A stretch of DNA of 64,000 nt from Luteibacter sp. UNC138MFCol5.1 (GTDB lineage: Bacteria; Pseudomonadota; Gammaproteobacteria; Xanthomonadales; Rhodanobacteraceae): assembly GCF_900110505.1 (NCBI RefSeq), contig NZ_FODZ01000004.1, positions 392,892 to 456,891 on the forward strand, written 5' to 3'. Under the pieces are notes generated by a model that ran no database searches, had not been told where the DNA came from, and saw only the letters and a program-made list of their open reading frames with translations. Position 1 is the first letter of the stretch. Every line of letters begins with the position of its first letter. Position numbers and translations under genes: made by a program. Below are positions 43,558-52,296 of this stretch, one piece after another.

Positions 43558-44568
43558 ATGAAGATCCTGGTCACGGGTACCGCCGGCTTCATCGGGTTCC
43601 ACGTCGCGACGCGGCTGCTGGAGCGTGGCGACACCGTGATCGGGCTCGACAACCTTTCCGACTACTACGACGTCGCGCTGAAGAAGGCCCGGCTCGCGCA
43701 CTTCGACGGCCATCCCGATTACACGCACGTGCACGCCGATCTCGCCGATCGCGAGGCGATGGACGCCCTCTTCGCCACGCATCGCCCGGAGCGCGTTGTG
43801 CATCTCGCCGCGCAGGCGGGCGTGCGTTACGCGGCGAAGAACCCGCACGTCTACGTATCGAGCAATGTCACCGGTTTCCTGCACGTGCTCGAGGGCTGCC
43901 GCCGCCACGGCGTCGAGCATCTCGTATTCGCCTCCACCAGCTCGGTCTACGGCGCCAACACCCACCTGCCCTTCTCCGAACACCAGCCGACCGAGCATCC
44001 GCTGACGCTGTACGCCGCCACGAAGAAGGCGAACGAGCAGATGGCGCATTCATACGCGCACCTGTACGGCCTCCCCTGCACCGGCCTTCGGTTCTTCACG
44101 GTGTACGGGCCATGGGGCCGTCCCGACATGGCGCTGTTCCTGTTCACGCGCGCGATCCTCGCCGACGAGCCGATCCCCGTGTTCAACCACGGCCGGCACA
44201 GGCGAAGCTTCACCTACGTCGACGACATCGTCGAAGGTGTCGTCCGCACGCTCGACGGCCTGCCGCGCGCCAACGATCACTGGTCCGGCGCCCGGCCCGA
44301 TCCGGGCAGCAGCGGCGTCGCCCCCTACCGGATCTTCAACATCGGCAACGAGACGCCGGTCCCGTTGCTGCGTTACATCGAAGTCCTCGAAAAACGGCTC
44401 GGCCGCAGCGCACGACTGGACATGTTGCCACTGCAGCCCGGGGACGTACCCGACACCGAGGCGAACGTCTCCGCCCTCGTCCAGGCCACCGGCTACGCGC
44501 CGAAAGTGGATGTGGACGAGGGCGTGGGCCGGTTCGTCGACTGGTATCGCGGGTATTACGGCGCCTGA
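43558..44568 (+). CDS. UDP-uronate 4-epimerase-like SDR enzyme
   Basis: The 336-aa short-chain dehydrogenase has the NAD motif GTAGFIGFHVATRL at residues 7-20, the catalytic STSSVYG near 126 and the Y152-x3-K156 pair (YAATKK). YGPWGRPDMALFLFT is characteristic of UDP-glucuronate and UDP-GalNAcA 4-epimerases. It starts 15 bp after the dehydrogenase gene, and the pair resembles TviB-TviC or a UDP-glucuronate to UDP-galacturonate route. The exact substrate is inferred. Confidence 0.88.
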   Translation: MKILVTGTAGFIGFHVATRLLERGDTVIGLDNLSDYYDVALKKARLAHFDGHPDYTHVHADLADREAMDALFATHRPERVVHLAAQAGVRYAAKNPHVYVSSNVTGFLHVLEGCRRHGVEHLVFASTSSVYGANTHLPFSEHQPTEHPLTLYAATKKANEQMAHSYAHLYGLPCTGLRFFTVYGPWGRPDMALFLFTRAILADEPIPVFNHGRHRRSFTYVDDIVEGVVRTLDGLPRANDHWSGARPDPGSSGVAPYRIFNIGNETPVPLLRYIEVLEKRLGRSARLDMLPLQPGDVPDTEANVSALVQATGYAPKVDVDEGVGRFVDWYRGYYGA

Positions 44569-44631
44569 CGCCAAGAACAAGAAAAGAACGATGCCCATGA
44601 ACTTCGCCGCCGCTTGCCCGGGAGACGCACC

Positions 44632-46299
44632 GTGATCATCGACTATTTCGACCGGTCGGTTCCCGACGACCTGCAGGCCGACCTGTGCATCATCGGCGCC
44701 GGGCCGGCGGGCATCGCGATCGCGCGCGCCTTCCTGGGCACGGCGACCCGCGTGTGCCTGATCGAAGGTGGCGGTCTCGCGGGCGAGGATCGCAGCCAGT
44801 CGCTGTACGAAGGCGACTGGACGGGCGACGCGCCGTTCGACGCCGGAACCTCCCGGATGCGCGTCTTCGGCGGCAGCTGCACGCTGTGGGGCGGCGGCTG
44901 CATCCCGCTCGCCGACAGCGACATGGCGCCCCGCGAGTGGGTGCCGGACAGCGGCTGGCCGATCCGCTACGACGATCTGGCGCCCTGGTACGCGCGGGCG
45001 CGGGACTTCTGCCGTATCGACCCGTCGCACGGATTCGGCCCCGGCGCGTTCGACGGCCCGCTGCCGCGACGGCCGCTCGACCTCGATCCCGACGCGCTCG
45101 TTAACTTCGTCTTCGCGCGCAGCCCGATCACCTTCGGCGACGCGTATCGCGACGACATGCGCAGGGCACCCAACATCTCCCTGCTCCTGCATGCGAACGT
45201 GATGGAGCTGGAATCCACCGCCGACGCCAGCCGCGTCACCGGGGCACGGATCGGCACGCTCGACGGTCGACGCGGACGCGTCTTCGCACGGCATTACGTG
45301 CTGGCCGCCGGCGGCATCGAGAACGCCCGCATCCTGCTGCTCTCCGACAGTGTGGCTCCCGACGGCCTCGGCAACGACCGTGACCTGGTCGGCCGCTACT
45401 TCATGGACCACCCCAGCGGAACGATCGGCACGATTCGCGCGGACGACCCCGATCGGGTCACCCGGCCGTACGAGCGGACCATCGGCAAGGTTCGCGCGCC
45501 GTTCGCGCCGGAGATCGGGCTTTCGCTGAAGGCACAGCGCGATCACCGCAGCCTCAATGCGCGCGTGCACCCGTTCGCCGTCGAAGGCCAGGTACCCCAC
45601 GGCATCCGCGCGCTGCGCGACGTGCGCGCCGCGCTGCGTCCGCCGACCCGCGACGAGGCGGCGCTGCTCGAGGCACGCCTTTGCGCCGCGCTGCAGAACG
45701 GCCCCGGCGGAACGGCCGCCGTACAGCAGAACCTCGCGATCAGCGCCATGCGCCTGGGTCTGCACATCGGCGACGTCGTGCGCGCCGTCGCGCAGAAGGT
45801 CGCCGACCGTCCGACGGTACGCAGCGACCGCGTCGAGCTGGTGGGCTTCTTCGAGCAGGCGCCCCAGCGCGACAGCCGCGTCACGCTCGGCGACGAACGC
45901 GACGCGCTCGGTCAACGTCGCGTGCGCGTCGACTGGCGCCTCAACGAGCTCGACCGCCACACCTGGCACACGACGACGCTGCTCACGGGCGCGCGACTCG
46001 CGGCCGCCTGCAACGGACACTTCGAACCGGAACCGTGGACCCACGGCGCGGCGCCGCCTGGCGTGCATGGCACCGCGCACCACATGGGCACCACGCGCAT
46101 GGCCGACGATCCCTCGCGCGGCGTGGTCGACGCGCAGTGCAAGGTGCACGGCGTGGCGAACCTGCACATCGCGGGAAGCTCGACGTTCCCGACCGGCGGC
46201 TGGGCCTTCCCGACCTTCACCATCGTGGCGCTCAGCCTGCGCCTCGCCGACCACCTGCGCGTGTTGCTGACCGCATGCGAACACAGCGGGCTGGCGTGA
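44632..46299 (+). CDS. GMC-family FAD oxidoreductase
   Basis: This 555-aa flavoprotein has the FAD motif IIGAGPAGIAIARAFLG near residue 20 and the second N-terminal site FGGSCTLWGGGCIP near 82. The GMC C-terminal signature is HHMGTTRM near 484 with NLHIAGSSTFPTGG. GMC enzymes oxidise alcohols, often on sugars. Its place between an epimerase and an initiating sugar transferase suggests oxidation of a polysaccharide sugar or precursor. The start is GTG with GGAGAC upstream. No signal peptide is seen, so it is probably cytoplasmic. Confidence 0.85.
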   Translation: MIIDYFDRSVPDDLQADLCIIGAGPAGIAIARAFLGTATRVCLIEGGGLAGEDRSQSLYEGDWTGDAPFDAGTSRMRVFGGSCTLWGGGCIPLADSDMAPREWVPDSGWPIRYDDLAPWYARARDFCRIDPSHGFGPGAFDGPLPRRPLDLDPDALVNFVFARSPITFGDAYRDDMRRAPNISLLLHANVMELESTADASRVTGARIGTLDGRRGRVFARHYVLAAGGIENARILLLSDSVAPDGLGNDRDLVGRYFMDHPSGTIGTIRADDPDRVTRPYERTIGKVRAPFAPEIGLSLKAQRDHRSLNARVHPFAVEGQVPHGIRALRDVRAALRPPTRDEAALLEARLCAALQNGPGGTAAVQQNLAISAMRLGLHIGDVVRAVAQKVADRPTVRSDRVELVGFFEQAPQRDSRVTLGDERDALGQRRVRVDWRLNELDRHTWHTTTLLTGARLAAACNGHFEPEPWTHGAAPPGVHGTAHHMGTTRMADDPSRGVVDAQCKVHGVANLHIAGSSTFPTGGWAFPTFTIVALSLRLADHLRVLLTACEHSGLA

Positions 46300-46416
46300 T
46301 CGCCCGGCCATTCGGACTAGCCGGGCGACGACCGTAAGTGGAATCGACACGTGGCGCCACGCTACCTAGCCTTGGAACACGAGCATGCAGGGGATGCATG
46401 TCATGAGGAATGACCG

Positions 46417-47817
46417 ATGATCCGCCTGTTCCGACAGCCGATCGTGCGCTGGCTGACCCTGCTGGGCACGTGCGAGCTGCTCCTGCTCGCCGCATCCCTG
46501 AACGCCGCGACCTGGATCCGCTTCGCCCCCTCGCCGGAGGATCTCGCGGCATCGACGCATACCGTCACCGCCCGGGCCACGATGTTCGCGGTCGTCATCT
46601 TCCTGTGCATGGCGGCACTCGGCGAGTACCGCTCCACCCTGCGCATGAGCTGGCGCGGCCAGCTCGCCCGCCATGCCATCGCCTTCGCCCTCGGCGGCCT
46701 GGCGCTGGTCGTCGGCTACTACGTCATACCGCAGGCCTACGTCGGCCGTGGCGTCCTTGGCATGGCGCTGATCATCGCTTTCATCGCGACCGCGGGCTTC
46801 CGCGCCCTGTTCATGCGCCTGGTGGAGATGGAATCGCTGAAGCGGCGCGTGCTGGTCCTTGGTGCCGGGCAGCGCGCCGCCCAGATCCACACGCGGATGC
46901 GCCGCCGCTCGGATCGCCGCGGCTTCTGTCTGCTGGGCTATGTGCAGGGACCGAACGAAACGGTGGCGATTCCGGAAGCGCTCCTCGTCAAGTCCGGCTC
47001 GACGCTCGCCGAACTCGCGCGCCGCGAACGGCTCGACGAGATCGTCGTCGGCGTCGACGACCGCCGCGGCAGCCTGCCCATGGACGATCTGCTCGCGTGC
47101 CGCCAGCTCGGCGTGCAGATCACCGATTTGACAACGTTCGTCGAACGCGAGGCCGGACGTGTCCAGCTCACCATGCTCGACCCGTCCTGGCTGGTCTTCT
47201 CCGGCGGCTTCAACGCGACGCCGGTCGCGCTCTTCGTCAAACGCGCCTTCGACATCGGCGCGGCATCGCTGATCGCCCTGCTCTGCTGGCCGATCATGCT
47301 CGGCGTGATGCTCGCGATCCGGATCGAATCGGGGCATGGACAGCCGATCCTCTACCGGCAGGAGCGCGTGGGCGAGCACGGCCGCACGTTCTGGCTGTAC
47401 AAGTTCCGCAGCATGCGCACCGATGCGGAGATGGACGGCGTCGCACGCTGGGCATCGAGCAACGACGACCGCATCACGCGCGTGGGCCGCATCTGCCGCA
47501 AGCTGCGTTTCGACGAGTTGCCGCAGCTGTGGAACGTGATCCGCGGCGACATGAGCATCGTCGGCCCGCGCCCTGAGCGTCCGCAGTTCGTTTCAGACCT
47601 GGAGACGAAGATCCGGTTCTACAACCTGCGCCACAGCATCAAACCGGGCCTCGCCGGCTGGGCACAGCTGAGCTACCCCTATGGCGCATCGGAAGAGGAC
47701 GCCGCCGAGAAGCTCAAGTACGACCTCTTCTACGTGAAGAACCATAACCTGTTCCTCGACGTGGTCATCCTCATCGAGACGGTGGAGGTGGTGCTGTTCG
47801 GACGCGGCGCACGGTAA
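46417..47817 (+). CDS. Undecaprenyl-phosphate sugar phosphotransferase (EpsB/TIGR03013 type)
   Basis: This is a 466-aa initiating glycosyl-1-phosphate transferase of a different subfamily from the one at 2377. Membrane helices (about 15-130) precede a Rossmann-like middle domain (RVLVLGAGQRAA, near 148) and a further helix near 275. The catalytic domain then shows YKFRSMRTDAE, LRFDELPQLWNV, SIVGPRPERP near 385 and KPGLAGWAQL. It probably loads the first sugar-phosphate of the locus 2 polymer onto the lipid carrier. Confidence 0.9.
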   Translation: MIRLFRQPIVRWLTLLGTCELLLLAASLNAATWIRFAPSPEDLAASTHTVTARATMFAVVIFLCMAALGEYRSTLRMSWRGQLARHAIAFALGGLALVVGYYVIPQAYVGRGVLGMALIIAFIATAGFRALFMRLVEMESLKRRVLVLGAGQRAAQIHTRMRRRSDRRGFCLLGYVQGPNETVAIPEALLVKSGSTLAELARRERLDEIVVGVDDRRGSLPMDDLLACRQLGVQITDLTTFVEREAGRVQLTMLDPSWLVFSGGFNATPVALFVKRAFDIGAASLIALLCWPIMLGVMLAIRIESGHGQPILYRQERVGEHGRTFWLYKFRSMRTDAEMDGVARWASSNDDRITRVGRICRKLRFDELPQLWNVIRGDMSIVGPRPERPQFVSDLETKIRFYNLRHSIKPGLAGWAQLSYPYGASEEDAAEKLKYDLFYVKNHNLFLDVVILIETVEVVLFGRGAR

Positions 47818-47834
47818 GCGCCGCGGTCATGACG

Positions 47835-48512
47835 TCAGGGGCGCGGCCGGGAGGAGCCGACGCGCAGCGCCCGAAGAGGTGAGCTATGCCAGTCCACGAC
47901 GGTATCGCCTTCGAAGCGCACCCAGGAGGGACCGTACTCCCAGCGATCGGTCCCGCGGCGCGTGGGCTCGCCTTCGATCGCGAGCACCTCGTCGGGCGAC
48001 ATCCCGAGCGCGAGCGTGCCTGTGGGCACGGCGTCGGCACGCGTCGCGACGGGCGATCCCGGATCCTCGCCCGGATCGGACTCCCGTCCGTCCGGCCACG
48101 TCGACCAGAGGACGGCACCGATGCCGAGCAGCACCGTCGCGAACCACCAGCGCGACGCGACGCGGCGCGCGCGGGCCGGCGCCTCCGCGCCGCTCGCCGC
48201 GGAAGCTACCGGGTCGATGCGCGGCATCGCGGCCGGCTCGGCCGACGCGGTTTCAGCGACCGGAGCTTGCGCGACGACCGGCGCACCGGGTAACCGGCCG
48301 TGCCTGCGATAGAACTCCATCGCCGCCCCGTATTGCGCCGTGAGACGCTGCAGGCGCGCGGCCGCGATCGCGTCGGCGCGCGTGCCGCGGCGGCGATCGG
48401 GATGCCACAGCGCGACGTTCCGCCGATACGCCTGCTTGAACTCGTCCAGCGAGCAGCCAGGCTCCAGCCGCAGCTTGCCGTAGAGATCGAGAAAGTCGGT
48501 TTCGTGTGCCAC
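47835..48512 (-). CDS. J-domain membrane protein with BamE-like C-terminus
   Basis: The 225-aa protein joins three parts. Residues 5-65 form a J domain with the DnaK-stimulating motif H37-P-D39. A low-complexity Pro/Ala linker leads to one transmembrane helix (WWFATVLLGIGAVLW, near 120). The C-terminal segment (LALGMSPDEVLAIEGEPTR, then WVRFEGDTVVDW) resembles BamE/SmpA-OmlA or DUF2845 repeats. Topology predicts a cytoplasmic J domain and a periplasmic BamE-like domain. The GTG at 48512 with GGGGAG upstream decides the start. The fusion is unusual and its client is unknown. Confidence 0.7.
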   Translation of the reverse strand: MAHETDFLDLYGKLRLEPGCSLDEFKQAYRRNVALWHPDRRRGTRADAIAAARLQRLTAQYGAAMEFYRRHGRLPGAPVVAQAPVAETASAEPAAMPRIDPVASAASGAEAPARARRVASRWWFATVLLGIGAVLWSTWPDGRESDPGEDPGSPVATRADAVPTGTLALGMSPDEVLAIEGEPTRRGTDRWEYGPSWVRFEGDTVVDWHSSPLRALRVGSSRPRP

Positions 48513-48624
48513 CGGATGGCTCCCCTGGGACGGCGTGAGTGACGGATCCTCGCACTCGCGTCCCGCGCCACCAAGCGTGGCGCAGGCCCATCGCACTGAC
48601 AAGTACAACTTTTGGAGAATCGCC

Positions 48625-49359
48625 ATGCCCGCACGGCTCCCGTGCCTCGCGGTCGCGCTCGCCCTCTCGCTCGCCCACCCGCGCGCGGCGATGAGCGCCG
48701 ACATCTCGTCATCCGCGCCGTCGCTCGGCGCCCATGCGTTTCTCGGCCAGGCCGAAGGCCTTGGCGTCAGCCCCGCGCGCACGCCGCCGCTGACGACCCG
48801 GCCGGCCGGCAGCGTGTTCATCGCCTTCAACGCGGGCTACGCGAGCAACGACGCACGGCCCGCCGATACGCACGGGAACACGTGGAAGCGCCTCGGCCAT
48901 GCCATGACCTACGCCGGCTACGGCGACCGCTTCAGCGTCAGCGCGTGGATCACGAACGGTGGCAAGGGTGGCGAGGGCCACAGCGTCTCGATCGAAAAAC
49001 GCGGCGAACCGGCAGGTGAACTTTCCATGCCGTTCGTCGAAGTGCGCGACGCGACGCGTGTGCGCGCGTTCGCGCAATCGTACGCCGAGCCGTCGCTGAT
49101 CGTCGCGAGCGACGAGATCACGGTGGACGGTCCCGCGACGCTGCTGGCTTTCTGGTGGGGCGACGGCGGCGTGAAGCGGATGACCGTGACGCCAGGCGAC
49201 GGCTTCCAGCTCATCGACGCCTTCGTCGAACTGCCTGACGAAAGCGGCGTGCAGGGCGCGGTCGCGTGGCGCCAGGTGGAAGCGGCCGGCACCTATCGCG
49301 TGCACTGGACGGCCGCCCCCGTGCAGGGCGCCGCGTTGTGGATCATCGCATTCCGCTGA
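48625..49359 (+). CDS. Secreted hypothetical protein, beta-sandwich-like
   Basis: I do not recognise a family for this 244-aa protein. The ATG at 48625 has TTTGGAG upstream, and a signal peptide ends at about residue 25 (RAAMSAD). The mature part is rich in Gly, aromatic and beta-forming residues (GSVFIAFNAGYASNDARPAD, FSVSAWITNGGKGGEGHSVS, ALWIIAF), suggesting a beta sandwich that could bind ligand or carbohydrate. It is followed at once by a palindrome of the TGTCCGG type. Confidence 0.65.
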   Translation: MPARLPCLAVALALSLAHPRAAMSADISSSAPSLGAHAFLGQAEGLGVSPARTPPLTTRPAGSVFIAFNAGYASNDARPADTHGNTWKRLGHAMTYAGYGDRFSVSAWITNGGKGGEGHSVSIEKRGEPAGELSMPFVEVRDATRVRAFAQSYAEPSLIVASDEITVDGPATLLAFWWGDGGVKRMTVTPGDGFQLIDAFVELPDESGVQGAVAWRQVEAAGTYRVHWTAAPVQGAALWIIAFR

Positions 49360-49364
49360 TCGGC

Positions 49365-49380
49365 CGTCCGGTTCCGGACA
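49365..49380. promoter_or_regulatory. Operator-like palindrome, site 1
   Basis: CGTCCGGTTCCGGACA has GTCCGG/CCGGAC arms around TT. It starts 6 bp after the stop of the secreted hypothetical gene. Confidence 0.5.
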
Positions 49381-49471
49381 CCTGTCGAGGCGTGCATCCG
49401 CGCGCGACGCCAGCGCTGACGCCATTCCTATGGACGTGCGGACATAATTCCATCGAAACGGCGTGATCCGG

Positions 49472-49487
49472 CGTCCGGAAACGGACA
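49472..49487. promoter_or_regulatory. Operator-like palindrome, site 2
   Basis: CGTCCGGAAACGGACA keeps the GTCCG/CGGAC half-sites with a 4-base centre. It directly follows the 14-bp repeat CGGCGTGATCCGGC that also lies near sites 3 and 4. Confidence 0.5.
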
Positions 49488-49749
49488 TCGACGCCTACAA
49501 CCACCGGCATATTTTCCCAGCGAAGTCAGGCGACTAGGCTCAAACCTCGACATCGGGAGCCGCGGACGGGAAAGGCAGGAAGCCCGCCAGCAGGATGGCC
49601 TCGAGGAGCAGGACGCGCAAAAGGAATGGACCGCAGCGCGCAGGGATGCGCGAGGAAGGATCCAAGGATGCGCAGCAAACGGAACGCGCACGACGCGCGA
49701 TCCGTCCGCGGCTACGATGTCGACTCGCGAGCGGCCGGTTTCCGGCGCC

Positions 49750-49779
49750 ACGGCGGCATCGTTTGGTGCCGCCGTGGTT
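49750..49779. terminator. Hairpin after the autotransporter gene
   Basis: CCACGGCGGCA and TGCCGCCGTGG form a perfect 11-bp stem with an 8-base loop, 15 bp beyond the autotransporter stop. A T-rich run follows only in the rightward direction, so it may work best as a stabiliser or a rightward terminator. Confidence 0.6.
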
Positions 49780-49794
49780 CTTCTTGCCGGAATG

Positions 49795-52296
49795 TCAGAA
49801 CACCACGCGCACGCCGAGGTTGCCGGACCAGCCGCGCATGCCATAGCTGCCGACGAAGTGCTGGTATGTGCCCTGCCCGTAGACCTGCACGTGGTCGGTA
49901 AGCTGGCTCACCGCGCCCGCGGCGAATCGGTACGCGTTGCCGACGCGACCCGAGCCGAAGCGCTCGGCGACGTTCCATTCGGCGTTCGACACGTCGGCCG
50001 CCGGATCGCCGTTGCTGGTGTGCGTGAGGTCGAGGCTCGCATAAGGCATGAACCTCACGTTCGTCGTCCGCGCCACCTGCGCTCCGATGCGCGCGCTGGT
50101 CTGCTTCGCCGTGCCGAGCCGGACGAGCAGCCCGTCGACGTCGGTGAAGTTGCGGAAGTTCAGCTGCTGGTGCTTCAGCTGGAACCGCGGCTCGACCGTC
50201 CAGTCACCACCGATCGCGAGCGGCATGCCGGCTTCCACCGACATCGTCCACCCGTTCGCGCGGATGCGGCCCACGTCGGCACCGCGTGCGTCCGTGCCGA
50301 CATCGCCGCGGAAACGCGTGGAGCCGACCACGCCATCGACCCACAGCCCGCTGCCGTGCAGCCACGTGATCCAGGCCGACATCCCGTTCGCGCGATACTT
50401 CGCCGAACTGTCGCCGTCCACCGCCTTCGGCGTGACGCGCGTCGTTCCATGATCCGCGGCCCACCCCGCGCGCAACGATCCGTTGTCGCCGTCGAGCGCG
50501 ATGACGCTACCACCCAGCTGGAGCGCATTCACCTGCTGGTCGAAGTCGTAGCCGAAACGTGTGAACGACAGATTCGACGTGTACCGGAGCTGGCCGCCCA
50601 GATAGCGTGCGAAGACCTCGCCTCCCACGGGATCGCTGGACGTGCCGGAACGCAACTCGCCCAGGCGCTGGTGCAGACCGTCGTTGAGCATGTCGCCGTA
50701 GGTGAGCAGTGCCGCGGGCGCCGACAGATACGACGGCAGCTGCGGGACGACCTCGAGCCGCTCGCCCTCCCCCGGGCCCGGATCGACCGGCGGTTCCACC
50801 GGTGGGTCGACCGGCGGAACGCCCGGGTCGACGGGCGGATCGATCGGCGGCTCGACCGGATCGCAGTCGTGCTCGCAGACGTAGCTGTTGCCGAGGCGGT
50901 AATCCCAGCCCAGCGTCGCGCCGTTCTGTAGCGCGTTCTGCGCCTGATCGACCTGCCCCGGACCGAAGGCATGCAGCGTGTATTGCCAAGGACCGGCGGC
51001 GACGTAGCCTCCGCGCAGCGCGAACGCATCGGCGCGCGACGCACCGTGAACCTGCACGAGCGAAATGCCTTCGTTGGCGTCCACGACGCCGTTCTGATTG
51101 GCGTCGGTCAGCGCGCCACTTCCACTGCCGGTGACCGCAAGCTCCGTGACGCCCGTGGTCGCGACATCGCCCTCGATGAGGACGCGATCGGTCACCTGCT
51201 GCGAAAGCGGACCACCGGCGCCCAATTCCGTGTTCAGGCCGAGCGTGCCGCCCGTTCCCGTCAGGCCGCCACGGATGACGAGCGATTTACGGCTGCTGTC
51301 ACCCGAACCGTCGAATATCGCGGCACCGCCCGAGAGTCCCAGCGAATCGACGTCCGAATCCGCCTCGATGTTCCAGACCGATCCACTTGCCAACGACGCG
51401 GCTACCGGACCCGACATACGGCCGTGCAACGTTGCCTGGTTGCCGAGTGCCAGATCGACACGGCCACCCGCTGCGACGAGCACGTCGCCGTCGACCGCGC
51501 TGCGGTCGACGGTCACGCTGGCGGTCGTGCCCGACGCCGCCTCGATGGCGGTGCCGTTGCCACCGACGAGGACGCTTCCGTTGGTCAGCGAAATCCTGGC
51601 GTCGGTGGTTGTCGCGTTGTCGAACGCGTCGATCCAGATGCCGCTACCGGTAGCGCTCTGCATGCTCGAGCTGTCGAGGTTGAGATTGATGCCCGTGGCC
51701 CCCGGAGACGACCGTGGGTCGTACATGAGATAGGCGCCATTGAGCGCACCGGTCATCTGCGATGCCGTCGCATTGAGGGTTCCGTCGAAGACTCCGACAC
51801 CGGCTCCGAGGTCCGCACCGGTGCCCGACACCGCGACACCGTTCAGGTCGAGCGTCGCCGCGGAAGCGACACTCGTTCCGTAGGTGAAACCCTTGATCGA
51901 CCCACCGGTGGCCGAGATCCGCATGACCGACGCCGAGGTGCGGTTGACGATGATCAGCCCGGCAGCGCCGGTGCTCTCGACGTTCGCACCGTTCAGCGTG
52001 CCCTGCGCGCCGTCCGCGAATTCGAGCGCCATGTCGGAATCTCTGATCGTCGCGCCGCTGTCGACGACAAGCCGCCCGCCGACGACCTGGGTTCGTTCGG
52101 CCGAAGCGCGCTGCGACAGAGTGAGGAATGCGCTCCCGGGCACTATCCACGGCTCGGGCCTCTCGTTTTCCTGCACAGTCGCCGTTTCACCAGGCCTGAG
52201 CGTCCTGGCCTCCGCGCCACCGGTGTTGCATAACGCAGCGGACGCCAGGGCCAGGAACAGCCTCGTCCGCTGCCCTCGAATGTGGTTCGTCGTCAT
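49795..52296 (-). CDS. Type V autotransporter with pertactin-like passenger
   Basis: The 833-aa protein has a signal peptide (about residues 1-31, GGAEAR), a passenger of beta-helix character rich in Gly, Ser, Thr, Asn and Asp (about 35-475), and a Pro-rich linker of EPPIDPPVDPG-type repeats near 480-505. A C-terminal autotransporter beta-barrel (about 545-833) ends in VRVVF. The ATG at 52296 has AAAGGA upstream. Two features are odd: a Cys pair (CEHDC) right before the linker, and a DANQNGVVDANEG segment near 412 that resembles a calcium-binding loop. Adhesion or aggregation is the likely role. Confidence 0.88.
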   Translation of the reverse strand: MTTNHIRGQRTRLFLALASAALCNTGGAEARTLRPGETATVQENERPEPWIVPGSAFLTLSQRASAERTQVVGGRLVVDSGATIRDSDMALEFADGAQGTLNGANVESTGAAGLIIVNRTSASVMRISATGGSIKGFTYGTSVASAATLDLNGVAVSGTGADLGAGVGVFDGTLNATASQMTGALNGAYLMYDPRSSPGATGINLNLDSSSMQSATGSGIWIDAFDNATTTDARISLTNGSVLVGGNGTAIEAASGTTASVTVDRSAVDGDVLVAAGGRVDLALGNQATLHGRMSGPVAASLASGSVWNIEADSDVDSLGLSGGAAIFDGSGDSSRKSLVIRGGLTGTGGTLGLNTELGAGGPLSQQVTDRVLIEGDVATTGVTELAVTGSGSGALTDANQNGVVDANEGISLVQVHGASRADAFALRGGYVAAGPWQYTLHAFGPGQVDQAQNALQNGATLGWDYRLGNSYVCEHDCDPVEPPIDPPVDPGVPPVDPPVEPPVDPGPGEGERLEVVPQLPSYLSAPAALLTYGDMLNDGLHQRLGELRSGTSSDPVGGEVFARYLGGQLRYTSNLSFTRFGYDFDQQVNALQLGGSVIALDGDNGSLRAGWAADHGTTRVTPKAVDGDSSAKYRANGMSAWITWLHGSGLWVDGVVGSTRFRGDVGTDARGADVGRIRANGWTMSVEAGMPLAIGGDWTVEPRFQLKHQQLNFRNFTDVDGLLVRLGTAKQTSARIGAQVARTTNVRFMPYASLDLTHTSNGDPAADVSNAEWNVAERFGSGRVGNAYRFAAGAVSQLTDHVQVYGQGTYQHFVGSYGMRGWSGNLGVRVVF

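Larger units (their letters stand above)
49360..49794. other. Intergenic region with two operator-like palindromes and a hairpin
   Basis: The 435 bp between the secreted hypothetical gene and the convergent autotransporter gene hold palindromes at 49365-49380 and 49472-49487. A 14-bp direct repeat (49459-49472) recurs at 52481, and a perfect hairpin lies at 49750-49779. Several open frames cross it, but none has a good start and codon pattern. It looks like a promoter region without its gene, possibly a remnant. Confidence 0.5.

Noticed and set aside
46308-46416. Possible extra small gene between the GMC oxidoreductase and the second sugar transferase.
   Set aside because: No frame with a start, ribosome-binding site and reasonable composition; just a leader region.
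49428-49844. 138-aa minus-strand frame after the autotransporter gene.
   Set aside because: Composition is Arg/Ser/Pro-rich shadow-like, no ribosome-binding site, and it crosses a hairpin and the palindromes.
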